Assembly (NCBI RefSeq): GCF_024707505.1
Contig: NZ_CP102605.1
Location: forward strand, 434,001-498,000
Direction: 5' to 3'
Length of the DNA: 64,000 nucleotides
From: Pantoea sp. SOD02
Lineage (GTDB): Bacteria > Pseudomonadota > Gammaproteobacteria > Enterobacterales > Enterobacteriaceae
Shown here: positions 1 through 7,879 of the stretch, piece by piece
Position numbering within the stretch: position 1 is the first letter of the stretch
How the letters are laid out: each line of letters begins with the position of its first letter
Position numbers and translations under genes: made by a program
The notes under the pieces: model-generated
Seen by the model: the letters and a program-made list of their open reading frames with translations, nothing else
Databases searched by the model: none
Told to the model about the DNA's origin: nothing

Positions 1-829
1 TGCGGGTATCACCTTGCGGATTGATGCCGGTTAACACTTCCAGCAGGTTTTCGGCTTTGGCGTGTTTGAGGTAAATCACTTTGGCATTGCTGCGCCGCAC
101 CTGCTTAGCATCAAGTTCGCGCGCGGCCGCAAGCAATGATTGACGGGCTGACGCCTCACCGCTGATTAATAACGCATTGGTTCGGCTATCGGCCACGGCT
201 TTGGCTGCGGCTTTACTGTGCAGGTTGTTCAGCAACTCCGCCACCTGCGGCGCTGCTGCATTGTCTAAGATGATTTTATCCAAGCTGTGATCGTCAGGCA
301 GATCGACACTTTCAACAATCGCCACTAATTGTTCGATGACGGCGGCGCGCCCGGTCATCAGTAGCACATTGCTGGGATCGTAATGCACCACGCTGCCTGC
401 CGCAGCATCATTCAACTGACGCAGCAGGGGCGCGAGATCTTTAGCGGTGACAAATTGCAGCGGCACCACGCGGGTAATCAACTCATCCCCAGCGCGGATT
501 TCGCCATTTTTGGAGAGGGGAATCACGCCGCTTTTGGCATTCTTCGACGGCACCACTTTCAGCACGCCGTTTTTCATGTTGAGAACCGAGAAGCCATACA
601 CATCTAACACGCTGAGAAAGAACTGGTAATACTGCTCTTCATCCAGCAGTTCATGGCTGCGCACGCTGATATGGCCTTTGACGCTGGGGTCAAGAATGAT
701 GGTTTTCCTGAGGTTTTTGCTCACCGTATTAATAAACTCGCCAATTTCAGCGTTTTTAAAACTGGCGTCATACTCGTCTGCCTGAACCACAAACGTCATC
801 AGGCAGAGCAACAAAAGAAATTTTTTCAT
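1..829 (-). CDS. gspD: Type II secretion secretin GspD, N-terminal part (runs off the window)
   Basis: The minus-strand frame opens with an ATG at 829 and stays open to base 1, so only about 276 residues are seen. GspD is the outer-membrane secretin of the type II secretion system. The product starts with a signal peptide (MKKFLLLLLC..VVQA) followed by the N0 domain (DASFKNAEIGEFINTVSKNL, then DPSVKGHISV) and N1/N2 repeats (TRVVPLQFVTAKDLAPLL, VDLPDD, NALLISG, VIYLKHAKAENLLEVL). This order is typical of the periplasmic half of a secretin; the membrane-spanning secretin domain lies beyond the window. It starts 11 bp after the stop of the GspC gene, so the two are probably co-transcribed. Confidence 0.93.
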   Translation of the reverse strand, partial: MKKFLLLLCLMTFVVQADEYDASFKNAEIGEFINTVSKNLRKTIILDPSVKGHISVRSHELLDEEQYYQFFLSVLDVYGFSVLNMKNGVLKVVPSKNAKSGVIPLSKNGEIRAGDELITRVVPLQFVTAKDLAPLLRQLNDAAAGSVVHYDPSNVLLMTGRAAVIEQLVAIVESVDLPDDHSLDKIILDNAAAPQVAELLNNLHSKAAAKAVADSRTNALLISGEASARQSLLAAARELDAKQVRRSNAKVIYLKHAKAENLLEVLTGINPQGDTR

Positions 830-840
830 AATTGGTGCAG

Positions 841-1341
841 TCATCGCGGACTGCCTGATTCCATTAAGAGCGATTCGTAGTGGCCGCGATTTTGCACAAT
901 CACGCGATCGGGGAAGATGTGAGCCACGTTCGCGGCGTATCCCGGCAGCGCATTATCACTGGACACAGTGAACTGCTGTTGATTGTCTGAGAGGATCGCC
1001 AGACTTTGATGAGCCGAACGTTGATGAACAATGCCCATCACTTTGAGTGGCAAAGTGCTGCGCGGTGCATCGCGCAGACGCGCATCGTTAGCGGCCATCT
1101 CACTGACCGCAAATGGCGACCACGCCTGTTTTTCACTGAACAACGCGAGATTCAAAGCTGATGCGCGCGGGGCGTTTTGCGCTGTCACGGGCGATAGCGG
1201 TAGCTCGATTGAGATTGCGTTGCCTGCTGTGAGCGTCATCATCAGTCGCAGTAGCGCCGCGAGCAGCAGCAGCGCACTGAGTAGCCAGATGAGAAGATGT
1301 CGCCATTGAATACAGGCATGAGCAACTGCGCGAATATCCAT
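841..1341 (-). CDS. gspC: Short type II secretion inner-membrane protein GspC
   Basis: A 166-residue protein with a short cytoplasmic N-terminus, one membrane helix at about residues 16-38 and a periplasmic homology-region-like part (LPLKVMGIVHQ, LAILSDNQQQFTV, VIVQNRGHYESLLM). GspC links the inner-membrane assembly platform to the secretin through this region. Family members are usually about 270 residues and end in a PDZ or coiled-coil domain. This one stops shortly after the homology region, so the PDZ domain implicated in substrate recognition is absent. It lies between a winged-helix gene (5 bp upstream) and gspD (11 bp downstream). The family call is firm from context and pattern; the truncated form is seen directly. 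Confidence 0.85.
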   Translation of the reverse strand: MDIRAVAHACIQWRHLLIWLLSALLLLAALLRLMMTLTAGNAISIELPLSPVTAQNAPRASALNLALFSEKQAWSPFAVSEMAANDARLRDAPRSTLPLKVMGIVHQRSAHQSLAILSDNQQQFTVSSDNALPGYAANVAHIFPDRVIVQNRGHYESLLMESGSPR

Positions 1342-1346
1342 TTTGC

Positions 1347-1784
1347 TTAGAACAGCGAACGCGCAAAGGAGAGCAGCTGCGGCAGCAATTTACGCGGTTC
1401 TTCGGGCATAGCGTCTCCACAACCGTGCAGTTCGCGCAATAAGGGTTCATTGAGCTTTAAGCCGTAATAGGGCACCGTGACAATTAAGTTGGCGGGTAAA
1501 CCATTGCGTTGTAGCAGGGCGCGAAACTGAAACACCAACTGGTGGTAATTGTTATCACGAATACGTTGGTGATTATCGTTCCAGACCACTTTAATTATCT
1601 CGCGTTTGCAGCTTATTTTATTCAGCATGCAGAGCATTAAACGCTTTTGCGCTTCGTTAACAGAGAACGTAATCGACTGTTGGGGTAGCGTGATTTTATT
1701 ATAGGCGCAGTCTAACAGCAGGATGTCTTCATAATTAAGCTGTCCGGACGTAAGTAATAGCTGTGCCTGTTCATCAGTGAGCAT
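1347..1784 (-). CDS. Small winged-helix (Trans_reg_C/CadC-type) regulator at the head of the gsp operon
   Basis: A 145-residue soluble protein with no membrane segment. Residues about 30-115 (FSVNEAQKRLMLCMLNK, DNNYHQLVFQFRALLQ, VPYYGLKLN) match the OmpR/PhoB-type winged helix as found in CadC- and ToxR-like proteins, including the closing beta-hairpin wing (IVTVPYYGLKL). No receiver or sensor domain is visible. Only 5 bp separate its stop from the gspC start, so it appears to be the first gene of the secretion operon and may regulate it. The leader upstream contains repeated, partly palindromic motifs that could be its operator. The DNA-binding fold is fairly sure; the target is inferred. 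Confidence 0.75.
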   Translation of the reverse strand: MLTDEQAQLLLTSGQLNYEDILLLDCAYNKITLPQQSITFSVNEAQKRLMLCMLNKISCKREIIKVVWNDNHQRIRDNNYHQLVFQFRALLQRNGLPANLIVTVPYYGLKLNEPLLRELHGCGDAMPEEPRKLLPQLLSFARSLF

Positions 1785-1838
1785 GTGAATTGTCTCTGTG
1801 AAATTTTCGCTAAAATAATAAGATGAGAATGTATTAGC

Positions 1839-1853
1839 TATAAGAGCACTCTC
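1839..1853. promoter_or_regulatory. TATAAGAGCRCTCTC motif, copy near the winged-helix gene
   Basis: TATAAGAGCACTCTC lies 55 bp upstream of the winged-helix gene. A one-mismatch copy, TATAAGAGCGCTCTC, is at 2201-2215, and a looser version (TATAAG then CACTCGCTC) follows at about 1864. The core AGAGCGCTCT of the second copy is a perfect palindrome, as expected for a dimeric regulator. Binding is inferred. Confidence 0.4.
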
Positions 1854-2091
1854 GTAATGATCTTATAAGCACTCGCTCATACGAGGTCGTAGCGCTTTAC
1901 CGTTCGTTTATTGTTTCACTGCCGCCGTACATGGGAGATGACTAATAATCTGAGTGCGGCACAAGCAAAGGGATATTTAGATTTCATAATAAAACACCCT
2001 GTGAATAAAAACGGCTGAGAGAATATCGCCCTCAATCCCAATGATCAATAGACTAAATGAGGATTAACGCGTAAAGAAATAAAATCTCAGA

Positions 2092-2151
2092 TTAAAGTAA
2101 GGTTTTTTCAGGTATTAACATTATTTATGAGTTAAAGTAAGGCCCTTTCAG
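2092..2151. repeat. Direct repeat TTAAAGTAAGG-N3-TTTCAG, two copies 40 bp apart
   Basis: Copies lie at 2092-2111 and 2132-2151. They share TTAAAGTAAGG and TTTCAG with a variable three bases between. The spacing of 40 bp is close to four helical turns, which suits cooperative binding of a regulator on one face of the DNA. It is not part of the REP families found elsewhere in the window. Confidence 0.5.
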
Positions 2152-2200
2152 TGTTCAATCAGGCTCGCTAAGCATATTGGTTTTTTTAAGGCATCAAGAA

Positions 2201-2215
2201 TATAAGAGCGCTCTC
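2201..2215. promoter_or_regulatory. TATAAGAGCRCTCTC motif, distal copy
   Basis: TATAAGAGCGCTCTC, the second copy of the motif at 1839-1853, contains the perfect 10-bp palindrome AGAGCGCTCT. It lies 362 bp from the first copy, so the two bracket the gene-free region. Confidence 0.4.
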
Positions 2216-2268
2216 AAATAGAGCGTCCTGAGATATAGAGTGAAAGGAGAAATAATATGGATTAAGAA

Positions 2269-2478
2269 TTAAGATTGCTGCTTAAACATCAGAATTGCTT
2301 CCTGCACATTGCTGGTCGCCAGAGACATAATGCAGTCATTATTCAGGTAGACATCATATTGCCCGGCATTAAATCGAAACACATAGAGATCGCCGCGATA
2401 GCGCAGCCCTTTAGTTTTAATCCCAATGTGATGACGGCGCAAAGCAGCCTGCGACAGTCGGTCATTATCGGTTCTCAT
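2269..2478 (-). CDS. Small unknown protein, 69 aa
   Basis: The chosen start is the ATG at 2478 because GGAGGAG lies seven bases before it; a GTG two codons upstream would sit directly on that ribosome site. The product (MRTDNDRLSQAALRRHHIGI..) is basic at its N-terminus and ends with a likely beta-beta-alpha pattern (DLYVFRFNAGQYDVYLNN, then QEAILMFKQQ). It has no signal peptide or membrane helix. I do not recognise a family. A plus-strand frame over the same bases lacks a ribosome site and is rejected. A PmrA-box-like repeat about 60 bp upstream suggests co-regulation with the divergent arn operon, which is inference. Confidence 0.6.
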   Translation of the reverse strand: MRTDNDRLSQAALRRHHIGIKTKGLRYRGDLYVFRFNAGQYDVYLNNDCIMSLATSNVQEAILMFKQQS

Positions 2479-2536
2479 TGTCACTCCTCCACTTAGCGTT
2501 TTTTAGCCAAAACCGGACATAGTCTCGGGTCCGAAC

Positions 2537-2553
2537 CTTAACATAACCTTAAG
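2537..2553. promoter_or_regulatory. PmrA (BasR)-box-like direct repeat 1
   Basis: CTTAAC-N5-CTTAAG closely matches the known PmrA box YTTAAK-N5-YTTAAK. It lies in the divergent region between the small gene at 2478 and arnB at 2880, nearer the small gene. arn operons are well-known PmrA targets. Only the sequence match is seen; binding is inferred. Confidence 0.5.
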
Positions 2554-2646
2554 AAGAGTATAGTTAATAATCCACATCTTTTTCATGCCTACTTTCTTCT
2601 ACGAAACTTCAACATTTAAGAAAAAAGCCAGCTTGTGTTTCAGCCA

Positions 2647-2663
2647 TTTAATGTTGGGTTAAG
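2647..2663 (+). promoter_or_regulatory. PmrA-box-like direct repeat 2
   Basis: TTTAAT-N5-GTTAAG is a perfect first half and a second half off by its first base, with the correct 11-bp period. It is about 220 bp upstream of arnB. Confidence 0.4.
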
Positions 2664-2764
2664 TTTTCCTGCGTATCTTGTTTCCTCAGGCGATAAAAAA
2701 GCCCTACTAATGTGTTTTAAGGAGCCCAAGAAAGTTAACAGTTTGTGCTGTCAAATTTGTACGG

Positions 2765-2781
2765 TTTAACCTACGTTTAAA
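2765..2781 (+). promoter_or_regulatory. PmrA-box-like direct repeat 3, proximal to arnB
   Basis: TTTAAC-N5-TTTAAA has the 11-bp period of a PmrA box about 100 bp upstream of the arnB start. An isolated perfect half-site CTTAAT follows at 2792-2797. This is the best placed of the three for direct activation of arnB. Confidence 0.45.
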
Positions 2782-2879
2782 CAGCAAGTTACTTAATGTT
2801 GTTGTGGTATCAATCGATTGCACATTTTTACATGGTCCTGATGCAGGAAACTCAAGGCGTTAAACGTTAAGGTAAACTT

Positions 2880-4016
2880 ATGACTTTCCTTCCATTTTCG
2901 CGCCCATCTTTGGGCGAGGAAGAGTTAGCTGCGGTAAAAGCAGTATTTGAATCAGGCTGGATTACTACGGGCCCGAAAAATGCTGAACTGGAAGAGGCTT
3001 TTTGCCAGCTCACCGGTAATCAGCATGCGATTGCCGTCAGCTCCGCCACGGCAGGGATGCATGTCACACTGCTGGCGCTGAATATTCAGCCTGGCGATGA
3101 AGTGATCACGCCGTCTCTGACCTGGGTTTCCACCATTAACATCATCACACTGCTCGGTGCGACGCCGGTGATGATCGATATCGATCGCGACACATTAATG
3201 GTGACGCCGGAGCAGATTGAAGCGGCGATCACGCCGCGCACGCGCGCCATCATTCCGGTGCATTACGCGGGCGCCCCAGCCGATTTGGATGCCATCCGCG
3301 CCATCGGTGAGCGTCATGGCATTCCGGTGATTGAAGACGCCGCCCACGCTGCGGGCTGCTACTACAAAGGCAGGCACGTTGGTCAACAGGGCACGGCGAT
3401 CTTCTCCTTCCACGCCATCAAAAACATGACCTGCGCCGAAGGTGGCTTGATTGTGACTGATGATGCGGCGCTGGCCGACCGCATGCGCAGCCTGAAATTC
3501 CACGGCCTCGGCGTCGATGCTTACGATCGCCACACACATGGCCGCAAGCCGCAGGCGGAAGTGATCATGCCGGGCTTCAAATACAACTTGCCGGATATCA
3601 GCGCCGCCATTGCATTGGTGCAGCTGAAAAAACTGCCCGCCATCAATGAACGCCGCGCGGCGATTGCGCAACGTTATCTCACCGAACTGGCGGATACGCC
3701 GTTTCTACCGCTGACGCAGCCAGAATGGTCGCATCAGCACGCGTGGCATCTGTTCATTATTCGTGTTGATGAAGCGCAATGCGGCCTTTCCCGCGATGCA
3801 TTAATGGAAACACTTAAAGCGCAGGATATCGGCACCGGCCTGCATTTCCGTGCTGCACACACTCACAAATATTACCGCGAACGCTATCCGCAGCTCTCAC
3901 TGCCGCACACCGAATGGAATAGCGATCGCATTTGCTCAATCCCGTTGTTCCCTGATATGCGCGACGAAGATGTCACGCGCGTGATTAGTGCATTGCGTCA
4001 GATCGCTGGAGTTTGA
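2880..4016 (+). CDS. arnB: UDP-4-amino-4-deoxy-L-arabinose aminotransferase ArnB
   Basis: ArnB transfers an amino group from glutamate to UDP-4-keto-pentose, giving UDP-L-Ara4N for lipid A modification. The 378-residue length is normal for the family. The fold-type I DegT/DnrJ/EryC1 signature is present: ITTGPKNAELEEAF near the start, VSSATAGMHVTLLAL for cofactor binding, IPVHYAGAPADLD, IEDAAHAAG with the Asp that contacts the pyridinium nitrogen, and the Schiff-base lysine K181 in SFHAIKNMTCAEGG. It is the first gene of arnBCADTEF, with the AAGG ribosome site somewhat far from the ATG. arnC begins two bases after its stop. Expression is probably under PmrA control. Confidence 0.97.
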   Translation: MTFLPFSRPSLGEEELAAVKAVFESGWITTGPKNAELEEAFCQLTGNQHAIAVSSATAGMHVTLLALNIQPGDEVITPSLTWVSTINIITLLGATPVMIDIDRDTLMVTPEQIEAAITPRTRAIIPVHYAGAPADLDAIRAIGERHGIPVIEDAAHAAGCYYKGRHVGQQGTAIFSFHAIKNMTCAEGGLIVTDDAALADRMRSLKFHGLGVDAYDRHTHGRKPQAEVIMPGFKYNLPDISAAIALVQLKKLPAINERRAAIAQRYLTELADTPFLPLTQPEWSHQHAWHLFIIRVDEAQCGLSRDALMETLKAQDIGTGLHFRAAHTHKYYRERYPQLSLPHTEWNSDRICSIPLFPDMRDEDVTRVISALRQIAGV

Positions 4017-4017
4017 C

Positions 4018-5004
4018 ATGTTGGAAGAAAAAGCCATTCGTAAAGTCTCCGTGGTGATCCCGGTGTACAACGAAGAGGAGAGCCTGCCGGAATTAGTACG
4101 TCGTACCGATGCGGCCTGCGCGGAATTAGGTCTGGAGTACGAGATTCTTCTGGTTGATGACGGTAGCAGCGATCGCTCAGGTGAGATGATTGCTGACGCT
4201 GCGGATATGCCGGGCAGCCATGTGGTTGGCGTTCTACTCAATCGTAATTACGGCCAGCACTCGGCGATCATGGCGGGCTTTAGCCACGTGAGCGGCGATT
4301 TGATCATCACGCTGGATGCCGATCTGCAAAATCCGCCGGAAGAGATCCCGAACCTGGTGAAAGCCGCGCAGCAGGGCTATGACGTGGTGGGCACCGTGCG
4401 TCAGAACCGTCAGGACAGCTGGTTCCGTCGTCGCGCCTCACGCACCATCAATCACCTGATTCAGCGCGTCACCGGCAAAGCGATGGGCGATTACGGCTGC
4501 ATGTTGCGCGCTTATCGCCGTCATATTGTTGATGCGATGCTGAACTGCCACGAACGCAGCACCTTTATTCCCATCCTCGCTAACACCTTTGCGCGCCGCA
4601 CCATTGAGCTGCCGGTGGCGCATGCAGAGCGCGAGTTTGGCGATTCAAAATACAGCTTTATGCGGCTGATTAACCTGATGTATGACCTGGTGACTTGCCT
4701 GACCACCACGCCGCTGCGTCTGCTGAGTATCGTCGGCAGCCTGATTGCGCTGGCCGGTTTTGCCTTCTCGCTGATTCTGATTGTGCTGCGTCTGTTCTTC
4801 GGCGCCGCCTGGGCCGGCGATGGCGTGTTCCTGCTATTCGCCGTGCTGTTTATTTTTGTCGGCGCGCAGTTTATCGGCATGGGGTTACTCGGCGAATACA
4901 TCGGCCGCATTTACAACGATGTACGCGCCCGTCCGCGCTACTTCATCCAACGTGTGATTCACCCACAGCAAAAAGCCTCATCTGTACAGGAAATTGAGCA
5001 ATGA
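4018..5004 (+). CDS. arnC: Undecaprenyl-phosphate 4-deoxy-4-formamido-L-arabinose transferase ArnC
   Basis: ArnC moves L-Ara4-formyl-N from UDP to undecaprenyl phosphate on the cytoplasmic face of the inner membrane. The ATG at 4018, one base after the arnB stop, gives 328 residues, matching the family; an in-frame GTG at 3988 inside arnB is unlikely. The GT-A fold family 2 pattern is clear: VVIPVYNEEESLPELV, LLVDDGSSDRS, the DAD metal motif at residues 100-102 (LDADLQNPPEE) and REFGDSKYS. Two membrane helices follow at about 235-258 and 270-292. It overlaps arnA by four bases (ATGA). Confidence 0.97.
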   Translation: MLEEKAIRKVSVVIPVYNEEESLPELVRRTDAACAELGLEYEILLVDDGSSDRSGEMIADAADMPGSHVVGVLLNRNYGQHSAIMAGFSHVSGDLIITLDADLQNPPEEIPNLVKAAQQGYDVVGTVRQNRQDSWFRRRASRTINHLIQRVTGKAMGDYGCMLRAYRRHIVDAMLNCHERSTFIPILANTFARRTIELPVAHAEREFGDSKYSFMRLINLMYDLVTCLTTTPLRLLSIVGSLIALAGFAFSLILIVLRLFFGAAWAGDGVFLLFAVLFIFVGAQFIGMGLLGEYIGRIYNDVRARPRYFIQRVIHPQQKASSVQEIEQ

Positions 5005-6980
5005 AAACTGTCGTCTTCGCCTACGCCGAAATGGGCTGTGCGGGTATTTCTGCACTTCTGAACGCTGGCTATGAAATTAGCGCTATTTTTACCCACTCAG
5101 ACACAGGAACTGAGAGCCACTTTTTTGACTCCGTTGCGCGTTTAGCCGCTGAGCAGGGCATTCCGGTCTATGCGCCGGAAGATGTGAATCATCCGCTGTG
5201 GGTCGATCGCATTAAAACCATGGCACCGGATTACATCTTCTCCTTCTACTATCGTGCTTTGCTGAACGACAGCATCCTCAACTGCGCAAAACTGGGTGCC
5301 TTTAACCTGCACGGTTCGCTGCTGCCTAAATACCGTGGCCGCGCACCGCTGAATTGGGTGCTGGTCAATGGCGAAACCGAAACCGGCGTAACCTTGCACC
5401 GCATGGTGAAACGCGCCGATGCCGGTGACATCGTGGCGCAACAGCGCGTCGCGATTGACGAGCAGGACAACGCATTAACACTGCATCGCAAATTGGTGGC
5501 CTGCGCCACAGAAGTACTAAATGGCGCGTTACCGGCGGTAAAACGGGGTGATATCGTCACCACGCCACAAAACGAAAGTGAAGCCACTGTTGTCGGTCGT
5601 CGCACACCGGAAGATGGTCGCATCAAATGGGAAGCCCCGGCGCAGACGGTCAACAACCTGGTGCGTGCTGTAACTTATCCGTGGCCGGGCGCGTTTGCCT
5701 TCGCCGGCACCGTGAAATTCGTGGTGTGGAAAAGCCGTGTGCATAACGTTGATCACCACGCCAAACCGGGCACCGTATTGTCTGTTGAGCCGTTCCTCAT
5801 CGCCTGCGGTGAAGGTGCGCTGGAAGTGATGACCGGTCAAAGCGATAACGGCGTCTTCATGAACGGCAGTCAGCTGGCGCAAAACCTCGGTATGGTGAAG
5901 GGCGCATTGCTTTATTCTCAGCCGGTGGCAGCGGTAAAACGTCGTACGCGCGTGCTGATCCTCGGCGTGAACGGCTTTATCGGTAACCACCTCACTGAGC
6001 GTCTGCTGCAGGATGATAACTTTGAAGTATACGGTTTAGACATCGGTTCTGATGCCATCAGCCGTTTCCTCGATCAGCCGCGCTTCCACTTTGTCGAAGG
6101 CGACATCAGCATTCACTCAGAATGGATCGAATATCACATTAAGAAGTGTGATGTGGTGCTGCCATTGGTGGCGATTGCCACGCCGATTGAGTACACGCGC
6201 AATCCGCTGCGCGTGTTCGAACTCGATTTTGAAGAGAACCTCAAAATCATTCGTGACTGTGTGAAGTACAAAAAGCGCATCATTTTCCCATCGACCTCCG
6301 AAGTGTACGGCATGTGTACTGACAAACATTTCGATGAGGATCACTCCAATCTGGTTGTTGGGCCGATCAATAAACAGCGCTGGATCTACTCCGTTTCTAA
6401 GCAGCTGCTGGACCGCGTGATTTGGGCTTACGGTGAGAAAGAAGGGCTGCGCTTTACCCTGTTCCGTCCGTTTAACTGGATGGGACCGCGCCTCGATAAC
6501 CTGAATGCCGCACGTATCGGCAGTTCGCGTGCGATCACACAGCTGATCCTCAATCTGGTAGAAGGTTCACCGATTAAGCTGATCGATGGCGGTGCACAGA
6601 AGCGCTGCTTCACCGATATTCGTGACGGCATTGAAGCGCTGTTCCGCATCATCGAGAACAAGCAGAACAACTGCGATGGTCAGATCGTCAACATTGGTAA
6701 CCCGGATAACGAAGCCAGCATCAAAGAGTTGGCCGAACGTCTGCTGGCGAGTTTTGAACGTCACCCGCTGCGCAGCAACTTCCCGCCGTTTGCCGGATTC
6801 CGTGAAGTAGAAAGCAGCAGCTATTACGGTAAAGGTTATCAGGACGTGGAACACCGCAAGCCGTCGATCAAAAACGCGCGTCGTCTGCTGGACTGGACGC
6901 CAACCGTCGAGATGGATACCACCATTGATAACACGCTGGACTTCTTCCTGCGCACCGTTGAGCTGCAGGATAAGCCATGA
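5001..6980 (+). CDS. arnA: Bifunctional UDP-Ara4N formyltransferase / UDP-glucuronate decarboxylase ArnA
   Basis: The C-terminal domain oxidatively decarboxylates UDP-glucuronate to UDP-4-keto-arabinose, and the N-terminal domain formylates UDP-L-Ara4N. The 659 residues split at about 305. The formyltransferase half carries FNLHGSLLPKYRGRAP with N102 and H104, and D140. The dehydrogenase half has the Rossmann loop GVNGFIG (322-328), S433 and E434 (PSTSEVYG), Y463 and K467 (YSVSK) and R619. All of these fall at the residue numbers known for the E. coli enzyme. It overlaps arnC and arnD by four bases each, indicating translational coupling. Confidence 0.98.
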   Translation: MKTVVFAYAEMGCAGISALLNAGYEISAIFTHSDTGTESHFFDSVARLAAEQGIPVYAPEDVNHPLWVDRIKTMAPDYIFSFYYRALLNDSILNCAKLGAFNLHGSLLPKYRGRAPLNWVLVNGETETGVTLHRMVKRADAGDIVAQQRVAIDEQDNALTLHRKLVACATEVLNGALPAVKRGDIVTTPQNESEATVVGRRTPEDGRIKWEAPAQTVNNLVRAVTYPWPGAFAFAGTVKFVVWKSRVHNVDHHAKPGTVLSVEPFLIACGEGALEVMTGQSDNGVFMNGSQLAQNLGMVKGALLYSQPVAAVKRRTRVLILGVNGFIGNHLTERLLQDDNFEVYGLDIGSDAISRFLDQPRFHFVEGDISIHSEWIEYHIKKCDVVLPLVAIATPIEYTRNPLRVFELDFEENLKIIRDCVKYKKRIIFPSTSEVYGMCTDKHFDEDHSNLVVGPINKQRWIYSVSKQLLDRVIWAYGEKEGLRFTLFRPFNWMGPRLDNLNAARIGSSRAITQLILNLVEGSPIKLIDGGAQKRCFTDIRDGIEALFRIIENKQNNCDGQIVNIGNPDNEASIKELAERLLASFERHPLRSNFPPFAGFREVESSSYYGKGYQDVEHRKPSIKNARRLLDWTPTVEMDTTIDNTLDFFLRTVELQDKP

Positions 6981-7861
6981 AAAAAGTAGGTTTGCGCGTC
7001 GATGTAGATACCTGGCGCGGCACCCAATTCGGGGTGCCGGCGCTACTGGAGCAATTCAGTCTGCATCAGCTGCAGGCCAGTTTTTTCTTCAGTGTTGGAC
7101 CGGACAATATGGGGCGCCACTTGTGGCGCCTGTTAAAACCGCGCTTCCTGTGGAAAATGCTGCGTTCGCGCGCAGCATCTCTTTACGGCTGGGATATCTT
7201 GCTGGCCGGCACTGCGTGGCCGGGACGGGAAATTGGTCGCGGTTTGGAGGAGATCATCAGCGCCACCGCCGATCATCACGAAGTCGGTTTGCATGCCTGG
7301 GATCACTTTGCCTGGCAAACCTGGGCGGGCGTGTGGCCGCAAGAGAAACTGGTTGAGCAGATAGAACGTGGGAAACAGGCGTTAGAAGCGATCATTGGTG
7401 ACAATGTCACTTGTTCAGCCGTGGCGGGTTGGCGGGCAGACGGTCGCGTAGTGGCAGCTAAGCAACAGTTTGGCTTCAGCTACAACAGCGACTGCCGCGG
7501 TACGGGCCCATTTCTGCCCATTCTTAGCGATGGCAGTATCGGCACGGTACAAATTCCGGTGACCTTGCCCACCTGGGATGAAGTGGTGGGACAATCGGTC
7601 AGCGCTGAAGGTTTTAACGACTTCATTCTCGAACAGATCCATGCTGCAACGGGTTCGCCGGTCTACACCATTCATGCCGAAGTAGAAGGGATTGTCGGAC
7701 TTAAGGCGTTCGCCGATCTGCTTAGACGTGCAGAAGAGCAGGACATTGAGTTTTGTCCACTCAGCGCCTTGTTACCCGACGATCTCTCTACGCTGCCACA
7801 GGGCAACATCGTGCGCGGGCATATTCCCGGACGCGAAGGCTGGCTAGGCTGCCAGCGTTAA
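6977..7861 (+). CDS. arnD: 4-deoxy-4-formamido-L-arabinose-phosphoundecaprenol deformylase ArnD
   Basis: ArnD removes the formyl group from undecaprenyl-phosphate-L-Ara4FN, making the ArnC step irreversible. The 294-residue product is a polysaccharide-deacetylase (NodB) family enzyme. The metal/catalytic Asp pair is in LRVDVDTWRGT near the N-terminus, the metal-binding His region in EVGLHAWDHFAWQ and the conserved GWRADGRV block follows. It overlaps arnA by four bases and is followed by arnT after an 18-bp gap. Confidence 0.96.
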   Translation: MKKVGLRVDVDTWRGTQFGVPALLEQFSLHQLQASFFFSVGPDNMGRHLWRLLKPRFLWKMLRSRAASLYGWDILLAGTAWPGREIGRGLEEIISATADHHEVGLHAWDHFAWQTWAGVWPQEKLVEQIERGKQALEAIIGDNVTCSAVAGWRADGRVVAAKQQFGFSYNSDCRGTGPFLPILSDGSIGTVQIPVTLPTWDEVVGQSVSAEGFNDFILEQIHAATGSPVYTIHAEVEGIVGLKAFADLLRRAEEQDIEFCPLSALLPDDLSTLPQGNIVRGHIPGREGWLGCQR

Positions 7862-7879
7862 TATCTACAGGAACCACGG

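Larger units (their letters stand above)
1785..2268. other. Gene-free region upstream of the gsp operon
   Basis: No convincing reading frame was found. The region is AT-rich and holds two kinds of repeated motif, listed separately. It is bounded by the start of the winged-helix gene and the stop of the small gene at 2269-2478, so most of it is probably the promoter and leader of the secretion operon. Confidence 0.6.

Noticed and set aside
2275..2496. Plus-strand frame of 73 residues opposite the small gene
   Set aside because: It has no ribosome site, its composition is that of an antisense frame, and the minus-strand frame has an ideal GGAGGAG site.
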